Shown in pieces: positions 57,261-64,000 of a stretch of 64,000 bases of DNA. The stretch is from contig CP129481.1 of the NCBI GenBank assembly GCA_030583905.1, forward strand, positions 3,564,136 through 3,628,135. Reading direction: 5' to 3'. Below the pieces are notes generated by a model. It worked only from the letters and a program-made list of their open reading frames with translations. It did not search any database and was not told the origin of the DNA. Position 1 is the stretch's first letter, and each line of letters opens with the position of its first letter. Both the position numbers and the translations under genes were made by a program. This DNA comes from Anaerolineales bacterium. GTDB lineage: Bacteria > Chloroflexota > Anaerolineae > Anaerolineales > Villigracilaceae.

Positions 57261-58392
57261 ATGTTTTAAGGCAATCACGCAGGCGGAGGATTCCTTCTTC
57301 AATTTGATCTTCATCATAAAACGAAACGCTCAAGCGGAAATAGTCGTTCAACCCGTTGCGGCTTGAGAAGCGGATGCCCGGGCGCAGACCGACGTTGTAG
57401 GTTGCGGCTTTTTTCTGTAAGTCTTCCGCGTCCATGCCGGGGATGCGCACCCAGAAGAAATATCCGCCGTGCGGGGTGACGTATTGCGCTTGCGGCAGGT
57501 GTTTGCGCAGGGATGCATCCATGACTTGCATGCGTTTGCCGAGGATGTTCACAAGGTTGGAAATATTTTTATCCAGGTCGCCGTTTTCGATCAGGCTGCG
57601 GACGATGGCGGAGGTGAATGGGTTCATCCCGCCGCCGCTGTCCAACACGCCGCAGGTGAAGATACGTTGGATAATGGCGGGATTTGTGTGCAGCCATCCC
57701 AGCCGCAGACCGGGGGCGAGTATCTTCGAGAAGGAGTTGACCGCGATAACCTGACCCGAATCGATGTGTGCGCCGAAGGAGGTCGGCGGGGTTTGGGTGT
57801 AGCCGAGGAATTGATAGACTTCGTCCGCGATGATGAGGAAGTTGTGTTTTTGCGCGAGTTCGATGAGTTGTGCGCGGCGTTCGGGCGGGAGGGTATGTCC
57901 GCTGGGGTTTTGGAAGGAGGGAATGACGTAGATGAACTTGGGCGTGGATTCTTTCAGGGCGTCGGTTAAGGCGTCTATGGAAAGACCAGCTTCGTCGGTC
58001 GGAATCGAAGCGACGCGCAAGCCGTGATCCGCAAAGATGCGCAGGGCGAGGAAGTAGGTCGGTTCCTCCACGAAGACCGTATCCCCGGGCTGGGTGAAGA
58101 GCGTGCAGAGCAGGTCCAGCGCGGAGGAGATGCCCGTGGTGACGAAGAGGTCAGCGTGCGAGACGGGGAAGCCGCAGCGCGGGGTGAGGAAGTTCGCCAG
58201 TGCGGCGCGGAAGTAGCCGTCGCCCTGCTCGATGCCGTATTGCAGGAATTCCTTTTCGTTCCGGCTCAGACGGTGCGCCGCTGCGTTGCGGAGCATGTCC
58301 AACGGCAGCAGGTCGAGTTGGGGGTTGCCGACGCCGAAGTCTATGAAGTCGGGCGGCACGTCGGTTTGGACGATGGGGAGGGGCGTGGTCAT
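57259..58392 (-). CDS. PLP-dependent aminotransferase (2-aminoadipate/MocR-like branch)
   Basis: 377 residues, fold type I. DFGVGNPQLDLLPLDMLRNAAAHRL, LFVTTGISSALDLLCTLFTQPGDTVFVEEPTYFLALRIFADHG, IPSFQNPSGHTLPPERR and the PLP lysine in NSFSKILAPGLRLGWL are present. It resembles LysN-like aminotransferases and the catalytic domain of MocR proteins but has no DNA-binding domain. Substrate unknown (branched or aromatic amino acids, 2-aminoadipate). Start chosen at MTTPLPIVQ. Confidence 0.9.
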   Translation of the reverse strand: MTTPLPIVQTDVPPDFIDFGVGNPQLDLLPLDMLRNAAAHRLSRNEKEFLQYGIEQGDGYFRAALANFLTPRCGFPVSHADLFVTTGISSALDLLCTLFTQPGDTVFVEEPTYFLALRIFADHGLRVASIPTDEAGLSIDALTDALKESTPKFIYVIPSFQNPSGHTLPPERRAQLIELAQKHNFLIIADEVYQFLGYTQTPPTSFGAHIDSGQVIAVNSFSKILAPGLRLGWLHTNPAIIQRIFTCGVLDSGGGMNPFTSAIVRSLIENGDLDKNISNLVNILGKRMQVMDASLRKHLPQAQYVTPHGGYFFWVRIPGMDAEDLQKKAATYNVGLRPGIRFSSRNGLNDYFRLSVSFYDEDQIEEGILRLRDCLKT

Positions 58393-58429
58393 GGCGGCAA
58401 GTATAGCATTCCAAACCAATTAACATCAA

Positions 58430-58690
58430 ACACTATGTCATTCTGAGGGAGCGTAGTGGGCGAAGCATCCCGCTGCGTTACGGCGGAACCCAATGGCGGT
58501 TGTAACGTTGGTTGACAATCACGCAAAATTATGGGGTTGTTTTAACGCGAATATCTCAAATGGGCGAATGGGACGAATTTTTTCTCTTTTATTCGTCCCA
58601 TTTGATAATTCGTGGAATTCGTGTTAAGAATTTCCTGAATATCTAAAAAGCCATGGCGGAGACCCTTGGGAGCACTCAGGGTAACAAATT
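58430..58690. repeat. Repeat-rich gap upstream of the E1 gene
   Basis: No ORF supported in 58393-58732. It holds a GTCATTCTGAGGGAGCG / GAAGCATCCCGC unit (about 58435-58475), an inverted pair AATGGGACGAAT / ATTCGTCCCATT (58567-58578, 58591-58602) and a GAGACCCTTGGGAGCACTCAGG unit near 58660-58682. A TATAAT near 58697 may be the E1 promoter −10. Confidence 0.6.
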
Positions 58691-58732
58691 CCTTTGTTAT
58701 AATCCCCCCATCACAATCTCAGGAGAGAGTTC

Positions 58733-61147
58733 ATGCCCAAAAAGAAGGGTACGATTGCACTTCCCCTTGAAAAAGATGAGATCATAAACGATTACCGCCT
58801 TGCGTATCAAAGCAGGCAGGCTTCGCTGATAGGGCGGAGGGAAGTATTAAGCGGCAAGGCAAAGTTTGGAATTTTCGGCGACGGAAAAGAGATCGCCCAG
58901 TTAGCCATAGCCAGAGCCTTTCAAAAAGGCGACTGGCGCTCAGGATATTATCGTGACCAGACCTGGATGTTCATGCTTGGCGTGATGAGCATCCAGGAAT
59001 TTTTTGCGCAGTTGTACGCGCACGGCGATGTGATCTATGATCCCGCCAGCGCGGGTCGGCAGATGAACGCGCACTTCGCTTCGCGCAATTTGTATCCCAA
59101 TGGGGCATGGCGTCCACAAACGCAGATGTACAACACCGCATCGGACATCTCCCCGACGGGCGCGCAAATGCCGCGCGCGGTGGGCTTGGCGTACGCATCG
59201 GTCATTTACCGCAAGGTCAAGGAATTGCACGACCAGAAGGATTTCTCCAATAACGGGGATGAGATCGCGTTCGCCACCATCGGCAACGCATCCACTGCCG
59301 AAGGGCTGTTCTGGGAATCGGTCAATGCCATCGGTGTACTTCACGCGCCCGCCGTCGTCACGATCTACGATGACGGTTACGGCATCTCGGTCCCCAATCA
59401 ATTTCAAATGGTCAAGGAGAACATCGGCGCATTACTCAAGGGGTTCGAGCGCGATCCCAACGCCCCGCCCGACAAAGTCCAGAACGGATACGACCATTAC
59501 ACCGTCCGCGCATGGGATTACCCCGCACTCGTCGAAACTTATCTCAGCGCCGCCGAGATCGCGCGCGAATATCACATCCCCGCGCTTGTCCACGTCATTG
59601 ACGTGACCCAGCCGCAGGGACATAGCACCAGCGGTTCACACGAGCGATACAAATCCGCGGAACGACTCAAGTGGGAAGAGGAATTCGACGGCATCAAAAA
59701 GATGCGCACTTGGATGATCGAGAACCGCGTCATCTCCGCGCCCGAACTTGATTCTCTCGAAAAAACAGACTACGAAGCTGTAGAGGGATTCCGCAAAGCC
59801 GCATGGGATGCCTATCTCTCCCCCATCACGGATGAGCGCAATCAACTCATGGACATGCTGGACGAGATCGCAGGTTCATCGAGTCATGCCTCAGAGTTGA
59901 ATATGATTCGGGATCGGCTGGCAAATCTCCCGTCGTATACGAGGCGTGACATCCACAGCGCGGCTCATGAAGCATTGCGTCTGCTGCGGGATGAAGCTCA
60001 TCCCAGCAAGCAGGTCCTGGTCGCATGGAAACAGGATTACGACAAGATCAACACGGAGCGGTACGGCTCGCATTTGTATTCCGGCACGGCGATGAAAGTG
60101 GAGGAAGTAAAACCCGTGTACGGCGAGAAGTCGCCGACCATGTTCGGGTTCGAGGTCATCAACGCCGCATTCGATGCCGCGCTGACGCGTGAACCGCGTT
60201 TGATCGCATTCGGCGAAGATGTAGGCAAACTCGGTGACGTGAATCAGGGCTTCAAGGGGATGCAGGAAAAATATGGCGAGTACCGCGTGACGGATACGGG
60301 CATCCGCGAGGCGACGATTCTCGGTCAAGCCATCGGCATGGCAATGCGCGGACTACGCCCAATTGCAGAAATCCAATATCTTGACTATGTTTTGTACGCC
60401 TTGCAGATCATGTCCGATGATCTGGCGTCGCTCCACTGGCGCACCGCTGGCGGACAAAAAGCGCCCGTCATCGTGCGCACACGCGGTCATCGGCTCGAAG
60501 GCATTTGGCACGCTGGCTCGCCGATGGCTGGTATTTTGAATCTTGTGCGCGGGATGTATGTGTTAGTTCCGCGTGACATGACCCGCGCCGCTGGCTTTTA
60601 CAATACGCTCTTGAAATCAGATGAACCTGCGATTGTGGTGGAAGTGTTGAACGGCTACCGCGTGAAGGAACGCCTGCCAGAAAATATTGGAGAGATCGCT
60701 CTTCCGCTCGGTGTACCTGAAACTCTACGCGAAGGCAAGGATGTGACCATCGTCACCTACGGCGCGTGCTGTCGCATTGTGATGGATGCCGCCGATAAGT
60801 TGAGCAAAGTCGGCATAGACGTGGAAGTCATCGACGTGCAATCGCTGATGCCGTTCGATATTCATGGGAAAATTGTCGAGTCGCTCAAGAAGACCAACCG
60901 CATTTTATTCGTGGATGAAGATGTCCCCGGCGGCGCGACGGCGTACATGATGCAGGAAGTCATCGAAAAACAAGGCGGCTATTTCCATTTGGATTCACCC
61001 GCGCGGACGTTATCCGCCAAATCCCACCGCCCCGCGTACGGCAGCGACGGCGATTATTGGTCCAAGCCGAATTCTGAAACGATTTTCGACACGGTGTATG
61101 AAATGATGCATGAGGTTGACCCAACAGCTTATCCGCTGTTTAGTTGA
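58733..61147 (+). CDS. 2-oxoacid dehydrogenase E1, fused alpha and beta subunits
   Basis: 804 residues. Residues about 1-400 are E1 alpha (ThDP-binding; YYRDQTWMFMLG, TIYDDGYGISVPNQFQ, HVIDVTQPQGHSTSGSHERY); about 465-804 are E1 beta (FGEDVGKLGDVNQGFKGMQEKYG, VTDTGIREATILGQAIGMAMRGLRP, HRLEGIWHAGSP). The motif normally GDGxxxEG reads G184-N185-A186-STAEG, so the Mg-binding Asp is replaced by Asn. Comparable fused E1s occur in Bacteroidota as branched-chain 2-oxoacid dehydrogenases; pyruvate or branched-chain oxoacids are both possible. GGAGAGAG before the ATG. E2 follows 430 bp later. Confidence 0.9.
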   Translation: MPKKKGTIALPLEKDEIINDYRLAYQSRQASLIGRREVLSGKAKFGIFGDGKEIAQLAIARAFQKGDWRSGYYRDQTWMFMLGVMSIQEFFAQLYAHGDVIYDPASAGRQMNAHFASRNLYPNGAWRPQTQMYNTASDISPTGAQMPRAVGLAYASVIYRKVKELHDQKDFSNNGDEIAFATIGNASTAEGLFWESVNAIGVLHAPAVVTIYDDGYGISVPNQFQMVKENIGALLKGFERDPNAPPDKVQNGYDHYTVRAWDYPALVETYLSAAEIAREYHIPALVHVIDVTQPQGHSTSGSHERYKSAERLKWEEEFDGIKKMRTWMIENRVISAPELDSLEKTDYEAVEGFRKAAWDAYLSPITDERNQLMDMLDEIAGSSSHASELNMIRDRLANLPSYTRRDIHSAAHEALRLLRDEAHPSKQVLVAWKQDYDKINTERYGSHLYSGTAMKVEEVKPVYGEKSPTMFGFEVINAAFDAALTREPRLIAFGEDVGKLGDVNQGFKGMQEKYGEYRVTDTGIREATILGQAIGMAMRGLRPIAEIQYLDYVLYALQIMSDDLASLHWRTAGGQKAPVIVRTRGHRLEGIWHAGSPMAGILNLVRGMYVLVPRDMTRAAGFYNTLLKSDEPAIVVEVLNGYRVKERLPENIGEIALPLGVPETLREGKDVTIVTYGACCRIVMDAADKLSKVGIDVEVIDVQSLMPFDIHGKIVESLKKTNRILFVDEDVPGGATAYMMQEVIEKQGGYFHLDSPARTLSAKSHRPAYGSDGDYWSKPNSETIFDTVYEMMHEVDPTAYPLFS

Positions 61148-61171
61148 CAGTTGATGGTTGGTGGTTGACAG
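61143..61171. repeat. Simple repeat GTTGATGGTTGGTGGTTG flanking the four-helix-bundle gene, left copy
   Basis: Starts in the E1 stop codon and ends before the next gene's ribosome binding site. The inverse form CCATCAACTACCAACC... is on the other side of that gene. Confidence 0.7.
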
Positions 61172-61180
61172 CGAGGTCGT

Positions 61181-61561
61181 ATGGAAAAAGTATCTGCAAG
61201 GAATTACCGCGAATTAATTGTCTGGCAGGATGCAATCAAAATTGCAAAAGCTGTCTATCAATTAACTGGGGAATTTCCAAAACAAGAAACCTACGCTCTC
61301 GCAGATCAACTCCGCCGCGCCGCTGTTTCAGTTCCGTCAAATATTGCAGAAGGTCAAGCAAGAAAGTCACCTGGGGACTTTCGTAGATTTTTACACATCG
61401 CTCTTGGCTCATTGGCTGAAGTAGATACGCAGCTAGTGTTAGCCAAAGAGTTTGGCTATTTGAGTAAGGAAGACATAGATCTCATGGATGAGCAAATTCA
61501 AAATTTACGCAAAAAACTTTACGCACTCATCAATACTTTACCATCAACTACCAACCGATAA
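61181..61561 (+). CDS. Four-helix bundle protein (23S rRNA intervening-sequence family)
   Basis: 126 residues. YRELIVWQDAIKIAKAVYQLTGEFPKQETYALADQLRRAAVSVPSNIAEGQARKSPGDFRRFLHIALGSLAEVDTQL matches the S23/IVP family (ADQLRRAAVSVPSNIAEG signature). These genes are often found in 23S rRNA intervening sequences or scattered singly; function unknown. It interrupts the E1-E2 gene pair and is bracketed by inverted simple repeats; its last residues (PSTTNR) and stop codon are encoded by the right repeat. GAGG lies 4-5 nt before the ATG. Confidence 0.92.
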   Translation: MEKVSARNYRELIVWQDAIKIAKAVYQLTGEFPKQETYALADQLRRAAVSVPSNIAEGQARKSPGDFRRFLHIALGSLAEVDTQLVLAKEFGYLSKEDIDLMDEQIQNLRKKLYALINTLPSTTNR

Positions 61562-61570
61562 CCACCAACT
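61541..61570. repeat. Simple repeat CCATCAACTACCAACC, right copy
   Basis: Inverse of the 61143-61171 repeat; encodes the last codons and stop of the four-helix-bundle gene and ends at the E2 ribosome binding site. Confidence 0.7.
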
Positions 61571-61579
61571 GGAGATATT

Positions 61580-62827
61580 ATGGCAACAAAAGTTTTAGTC
61601 CCAAGACTGGGCGAAGGGGTGGATGAAGTTACCGTCACAAAATGGCTCAAACAGGAAGGCGATTCCATCAATGAATTGGAACCGCTGCTCGAAGTGAATA
61701 CCGACAAGGTAGATACGGAAATCCCTGCACCTGCAACGGGAACGGTTTTGAAGATTGTCACGCAGGAAGGGATTGCCGCCAAGGTCGGGGAATTACTTGC
61801 AATCATCGGGAAACCAGGGGAAACGGTGGACGGTGGACAGTTGGCAGTTGACAGCAGTACGTCTGCAATCAAAGCCTTAACCCAACCATCACCTGTTACT
61901 AGCCGCCAGCTACCAACCACCAGCTATCAACCACGAACTACCAACCGCGATCTCGGCTTCATCTCCCCCGTCGTCGCGCGGATCGCCGCTGAGCACAGCG
62001 TGGATTTGTCTCAAGTCAATGGCACAGGGCTGAACGGACGGATCACGAAGAATGATATGCTAAGTTATGTCGAAAGTCAAAAGTCGAACGTCAAAGGTTC
62101 AGGATCTGCAACCTTCCAACCTGCCAACCTGACACCTGAAACTGGAACACTTGGCACATTAATCAAACACACCACCATGCGGAAATCCATCGCCGCGCAC
62201 ATGGTCGAATCCAAGCATACCTCGCCGCATGTGTTGACCGTCATGGAAGCGGATATGGCACGCGTGGCAAAGCATCGCGCCACGAACAAAGCCGCCTTCG
62301 AGCGTGACGGCGTAAACCTGACCTTCACCGCTTACTTCATGATGGCAATCGTGGCGGGATTGAAAGCTTATCCACAAACCAACTCGTCATGGACGAATGA
62401 AGGCTTGCTCGTCCACAAGAACATCAACTTGGGAATGGCGGTCTCACTTGGAGAAGATGGCTTGATCGTACCGGTCATCAAGAAAGCGGAAGACCTGTCC
62501 CTGCTGGCGATGGCGCGTTCGGTCAACGATCTCGCCAATCGCGCCCGCGCAAAGAAACTCCAGCCTGATGAAGTCAAGGGCGGGACGTTCACATTGACCA
62601 ATCACGGCGTGAGCGGATCGTTGTTCGCATTTCCAGTGATCAACCAGCCTCAGGCTGGAATCCTCGGCATCGGCGCGATGCAGAAGCGCGTGGTCGTCAT
62701 TGATGATGCCATCGCCATCCGCCCGATGGTATACATGTCGTTCGTCTTCGACCACCGTATTCTCGACGGCGCGTCCGCGGATTGGTTTTTAGCCAAGGTG
62801 AAAGATACGCTCGAAAATTGGAGTTAA
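61580..62827 (+). CDS. 2-oxoacid dehydrogenase E2 (dihydrolipoamide acyltransferase)
   Basis: 415 residues. Lipoyl domain 1-80 with lipoylated Lys in VNTDKVDTEIPAP; E1/E3-binding domain about 130-165 (ISPVVARIAAEHSVDLSQVNGTGLNGRITKNDML); catalytic domain about 195-415 ending in FDHRILDGASADWFL (HxxxDG). Both interdomain linkers are odd: 61825-61949 and 62070-62148 consist of the same simple repeats as the intergenic gaps (QLPTTSYQPRTTNR; ATFQPANLTPETGT), so repeats have become linker. GGAG lies 6 nt before the ATG. Acyl specificity not determinable. Confidence 0.93.
   Translation: MATKVLVPRLGEGVDEVTVTKWLKQEGDSINELEPLLEVNTDKVDTEIPAPATGTVLKIVTQEGIAAKVGELLAIIGKPGETVDGGQLAVDSSTSAIKALTQPSPVTSRQLPTTSYQPRTTNRDLGFISPVVARIAAEHSVDLSQVNGTGLNGRITKNDMLSYVESQKSNVKGSGSATFQPANLTPETGTLGTLIKHTTMRKSIAAHMVESKHTSPHVLTVMEADMARVAKHRATNKAAFERDGVNLTFTAYFMMAIVAGLKAYPQTNSSWTNEGLLVHKNINLGMAVSLGEDGLIVPVIKKAEDLSLLAMARSVNDLANRARAKKLQPDEVKGGTFTLTNHGVSGSLFAFPVINQPQAGILGIGAMQKRVVVIDDAIAIRPMVYMSFVFDHRILDGASADWFLAKVKDTLENWS
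61825..61949. repeat. Simple repeats inside E2, first linker
   Basis: GGTGGACGGTGGACAGTTGG units (61825-61857), then ACCAACCACCAGC / CTACCAACC units (61882-61949), in frame between lipoyl and binding domains. Same units as at 61143-61171 and 61541-61570. Confidence 0.7.
62070..62148. repeat. Simple repeats inside E2, second linker
   Basis: GTCGAAAGTCAAAAGTCGAA heptad-like units followed by CCAACCTGCCAACCTGACAC and CTGAAACTGGAAC; the last part is the complement of the 41-73 repeat near leuC. Confidence 0.7.
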
Positions 62828-62841
62828 GTTTCAGGTCCAGT

Positions 62842-62880
62842 AAGAAGCGGCTTTTCATTCCCAGAAAGCCGCTTCTTCTT
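62842..62880 (+). terminator. Terminator after E2
   Basis: Perfect 13-bp stem AAGAAGCGGCTTT / AAAGCCGCTTCTT with 10-nt loop, followed by CTTT. It splits E2 from the hydrolase and E3 genes. Confidence 0.85.
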
Positions 62881-62884
62881 TAAC

Positions 62885-62913
62885 TTGTATTTTAGAACAA
62901 ATGTCCGTATAAT
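62885..62913 (+). promoter_or_regulatory. Promoter of the dienelactone-hydrolase-like gene, overlapping a TAGAAC box
   Basis: TTGTAT, 17 bp, TATAAT. The spacer contains TAGAACAAATGTCC (62893-62906), related to the boxes at 21190 and 25791, positioned where a repressor would block polymerase. Confidence 0.55.
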
Positions 62914-62932
62914 GATTTCGAGGAGAGTTGCG

Positions 62933-63589
62933 ATGTCCATACAAACTTCTGAAATCGAATTGAACGTGAACAACAAAAAGGTAAAGGCGTATCTCGCGAA
63001 CGGCGGCGGACCCGGCGTTTTGCTTCTGCATGCGTGGTGGGGGTTGAAACCCGCCTTCAAGGAAATGTGCGATCATATCGCCACACAGGGATATACCGTG
63101 CTCGCGCCCGACATGCGTGATGGTCAGATCGCGACGACCATCGATGAAGCCAAGGCGTTGATGGAGAAAAGCGATGGCGATTTTATTGGTCAGGTCGTGT
63201 TCACCGCGAAAGATCATCTGCGCGAAATAACGACCGGCAAGATCGGCCTGGTCGGTTTTTCGATGGGCGCGGCGTGGGCGTTGATCGTCGCGTCAACCAC
63301 ACCGGATCAGATTGGCGCAACCGTTCTTTTTTACGGCAACGAAGGCGTGGATTACTCAAAGGTCACCGCCAAGGTGATGGGACATTACAGCGATAACGAC
63401 GAATGGGAGCCGAACGAGTTTGTGGAAAATACCTTCGCGGAATTCAAGAAAGCCGGTGTGGACGCGACGCTTCACATCTACACGGGAGTTGCCCATTGGT
63501 TCATGGAATCCGACCGCCCCGAATACGACTCCGCTGCCGCGCAGTTGGCTTGGAGCCGGACGTTTGAGTTCTTAAAGAAAAATCTGTAG
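62933..63589 (+). CDS. Dienelactone hydrolase family protein
   Basis: 218-residue alpha/beta hydrolase. GGPGVLLLHAWWGLKPAFKEMCDHIATQGYTVLAPDMRDG opens it; the nucleophile elbow is GLVGFSMGAAWAL (Ser where classical dienelactone hydrolase has Cys); His is in VAHWFMESDRPEYD. Substrate unknown. AGGAGAG 5 nt before ATG 62933 sets the start. The stop codon TAG lies inside a palindromic repeat. It separates E2 from E3 in the dehydrogenase cluster. Confidence 0.9.
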   Translation: MSIQTSEIELNVNNKKVKAYLANGGGPGVLLLHAWWGLKPAFKEMCDHIATQGYTVLAPDMRDGQIATTIDEAKALMEKSDGDFIGQVVFTAKDHLREITTGKIGLVGFSMGAAWALIVASTTPDQIGATVLFYGNEGVDYSKVTAKVMGHYSDNDEWEPNEFVENTFAEFKKAGVDATLHIYTGVAHWFMESDRPEYDSAAAQLAWSRTFEFLKKNL

Positions 63590-63631
63590 GTCACGCTTTT
63601 AGCGTGACATCACGTCACAAACGCGACCTAC
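63586..63631. repeat. Palindromic repeat, GTAGGTCACG family, copy 2
   Basis: GTAGGTCACG (63586-63595) / CGCGACCTAC (63622-63631), one mismatch; inner GTCACGCT/AGCGTGAC as in copy 1 at 3199-3262. Provides the stop codon of the upstream hydrolase gene. Confidence 0.75.
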
Positions 63632-63641
63632 GGGATGCGAC

Positions 63642-63677
63642 AAAAAGGTTAAGGGTATAATCACCCTTAACCTTTTT
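63642..63677 (+). terminator. Terminator before the E3 gene with a −10 box in its loop
   Basis: Perfect 15-bp stem AAAAAGGTTAAGGGT / ACCCTTAACCTTTTT; TATAAT at 63656-63661 spans the loop, 37 bp before the E3 ATG. Confidence 0.8.
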
Positions 63678-63698
63678 ACATTTAGGAGAATATTTCTC

Positions 63699-64000
63699 AT
63701 GGCAGAAAATTTTGATGTCGTTGTGATCGGCGCAGGACCCGCAGGCTACGTTGCCGCGATCCGTGCCGCACAACTGAAACAAAAAGTCGCGATCGTGGAC
63801 AAACAATGGATAGGCGGCGTGTGCTTAAACATCGGCTGTATCCCGTCCAAGTCCCTGCTCAAGAATGCGGAAGTGGCGCACACCCTGCGCGAACGCGGCA
63901 AGGACTTTGGCTTCTCGTTCGAGAACTTGAAGTTGGATTACAGCGTGGCGGTCAAACGCTCGCGCCAGAACTCGGATCGCCTCACCAAAGGCGTCGGCTT
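63699..64000 (+). CDS. lpdA: Dihydrolipoamide dehydrogenase (E3), N-terminal part
   Basis: First 100 codons; the gene continues past the right edge. FAD-binding VVVIGAGPAGYVAAIRAAQL and the redox-active disulfide motif GGVCLNIGCIPSKSLLK identify E3. It reoxidises the lipoyl arm of E2 in the complex encoded just upstream. AGGAGA lies 9 nt before the ATG. Confidence 0.95.
   Translation, partial: MAENFDVVVIGAGPAGYVAAIRAAQLKQKVAIVDKQWIGGVCLNIGCIPSKSLLKNAEVAHTLRERGKDFGFSFENLKLDYSVAVKRSRQNSDRLTKGVG

Noticed and set aside
61143..62148. CRISPR array in the repeat-rich E1-E2 region
   Set aside because: Units are short, imperfect and contiguous without unique spacers; most lie in coding sequence, and no cas genes are present.

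Overview
The window looks like chromosomal core plus some accessory DNA from an uncultured member of the Chloroflexota, most likely class Anaerolineae. That placement is an inference from gene style (membrane Fe-S reductase of EtfD type, Ccm System I genes, fused E1 dehydrogenase, many small DUF1801/AHSA1-type genes, several families of short palindromic repeats). I saw no rRNA, tRNA, transposase, integrase, phage gene or CRISPR array.

Layout. 1-8682 (minus): a branched-chain amino acid operon ilvD-ilvB-ilvN-ilvC-leuA-leuC-leuD, preceded by a promoter, a 34-residue Ile/Leu/Val-rich leader peptide and a terminator/antiterminator pair, i.e. a peptide attenuator. 8740-12117 (minus): secreted S33-type peptidase/hydrolase and a NatAB-like ABC exporter. 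12186-14908 (plus): lysC-asd behind a second attenuator whose leader peptide contains Ile-Thr-Thr-Thr-Thr. 14913-25773 (mostly minus): accessory enzymes, two proteins sharing an N-terminal helix-hairpin-helix, a short UvrA-like ATPase, a MarR regulator, and an ArsR-led operon of small repair/stress genes. 26054-30866 (plus): a 1452-residue TIR-CHAT-STAND-TPR protein followed by an AHSA1-like gene that appears to start with ATT. 30856-41377: pheA, aminotransferase, GAF histidine kinase, inositol-phosphate synthase, two lipoproteins, HIT protein, a double-domain ThyX, aldo-keto reductase, GNAT. 41468-44435 (minus): secreted gluzincin and peptide-binding protein. 44621-53324 (plus): a cytochrome c maturation cluster (ccmE, F, H, G-like, I-like, a cytochrome c lipoprotein, ccmA, B, C, D-like). 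53373-58392: a Cys-rich lytic-transglycosylase-like protein, an EtfD-like membrane Fe-S oxidoreductase and an aminotransferase. 58733-64000 (plus): 2-oxoacid dehydrogenase genes E1 (fused alpha-beta), E2 and E3 (cut by the window end), interrupted by a four-helix-bundle gene and a dienelactone-hydrolase-like gene.

How the parts work together: ilv/leu make Val, Ile and Leu; lysC-asd feed the aspartate family; pheA and the next aminotransferase probably serve Phe; the ccm cluster makes c-type cytochromes, including the one encoded inside it; E1-E2-E3 form a 2-oxoacid dehydrogenase complex. The most notable observations are the two complete attenuators, the double-effector TIR-CHAT STAND protein, palindromic or simple repeats that have entered protein-coding genes (thyX and E2), a likely ATT start codon, a Cys-type CcmE, and a cytochrome c site changed from CxxCH to CxxCD.
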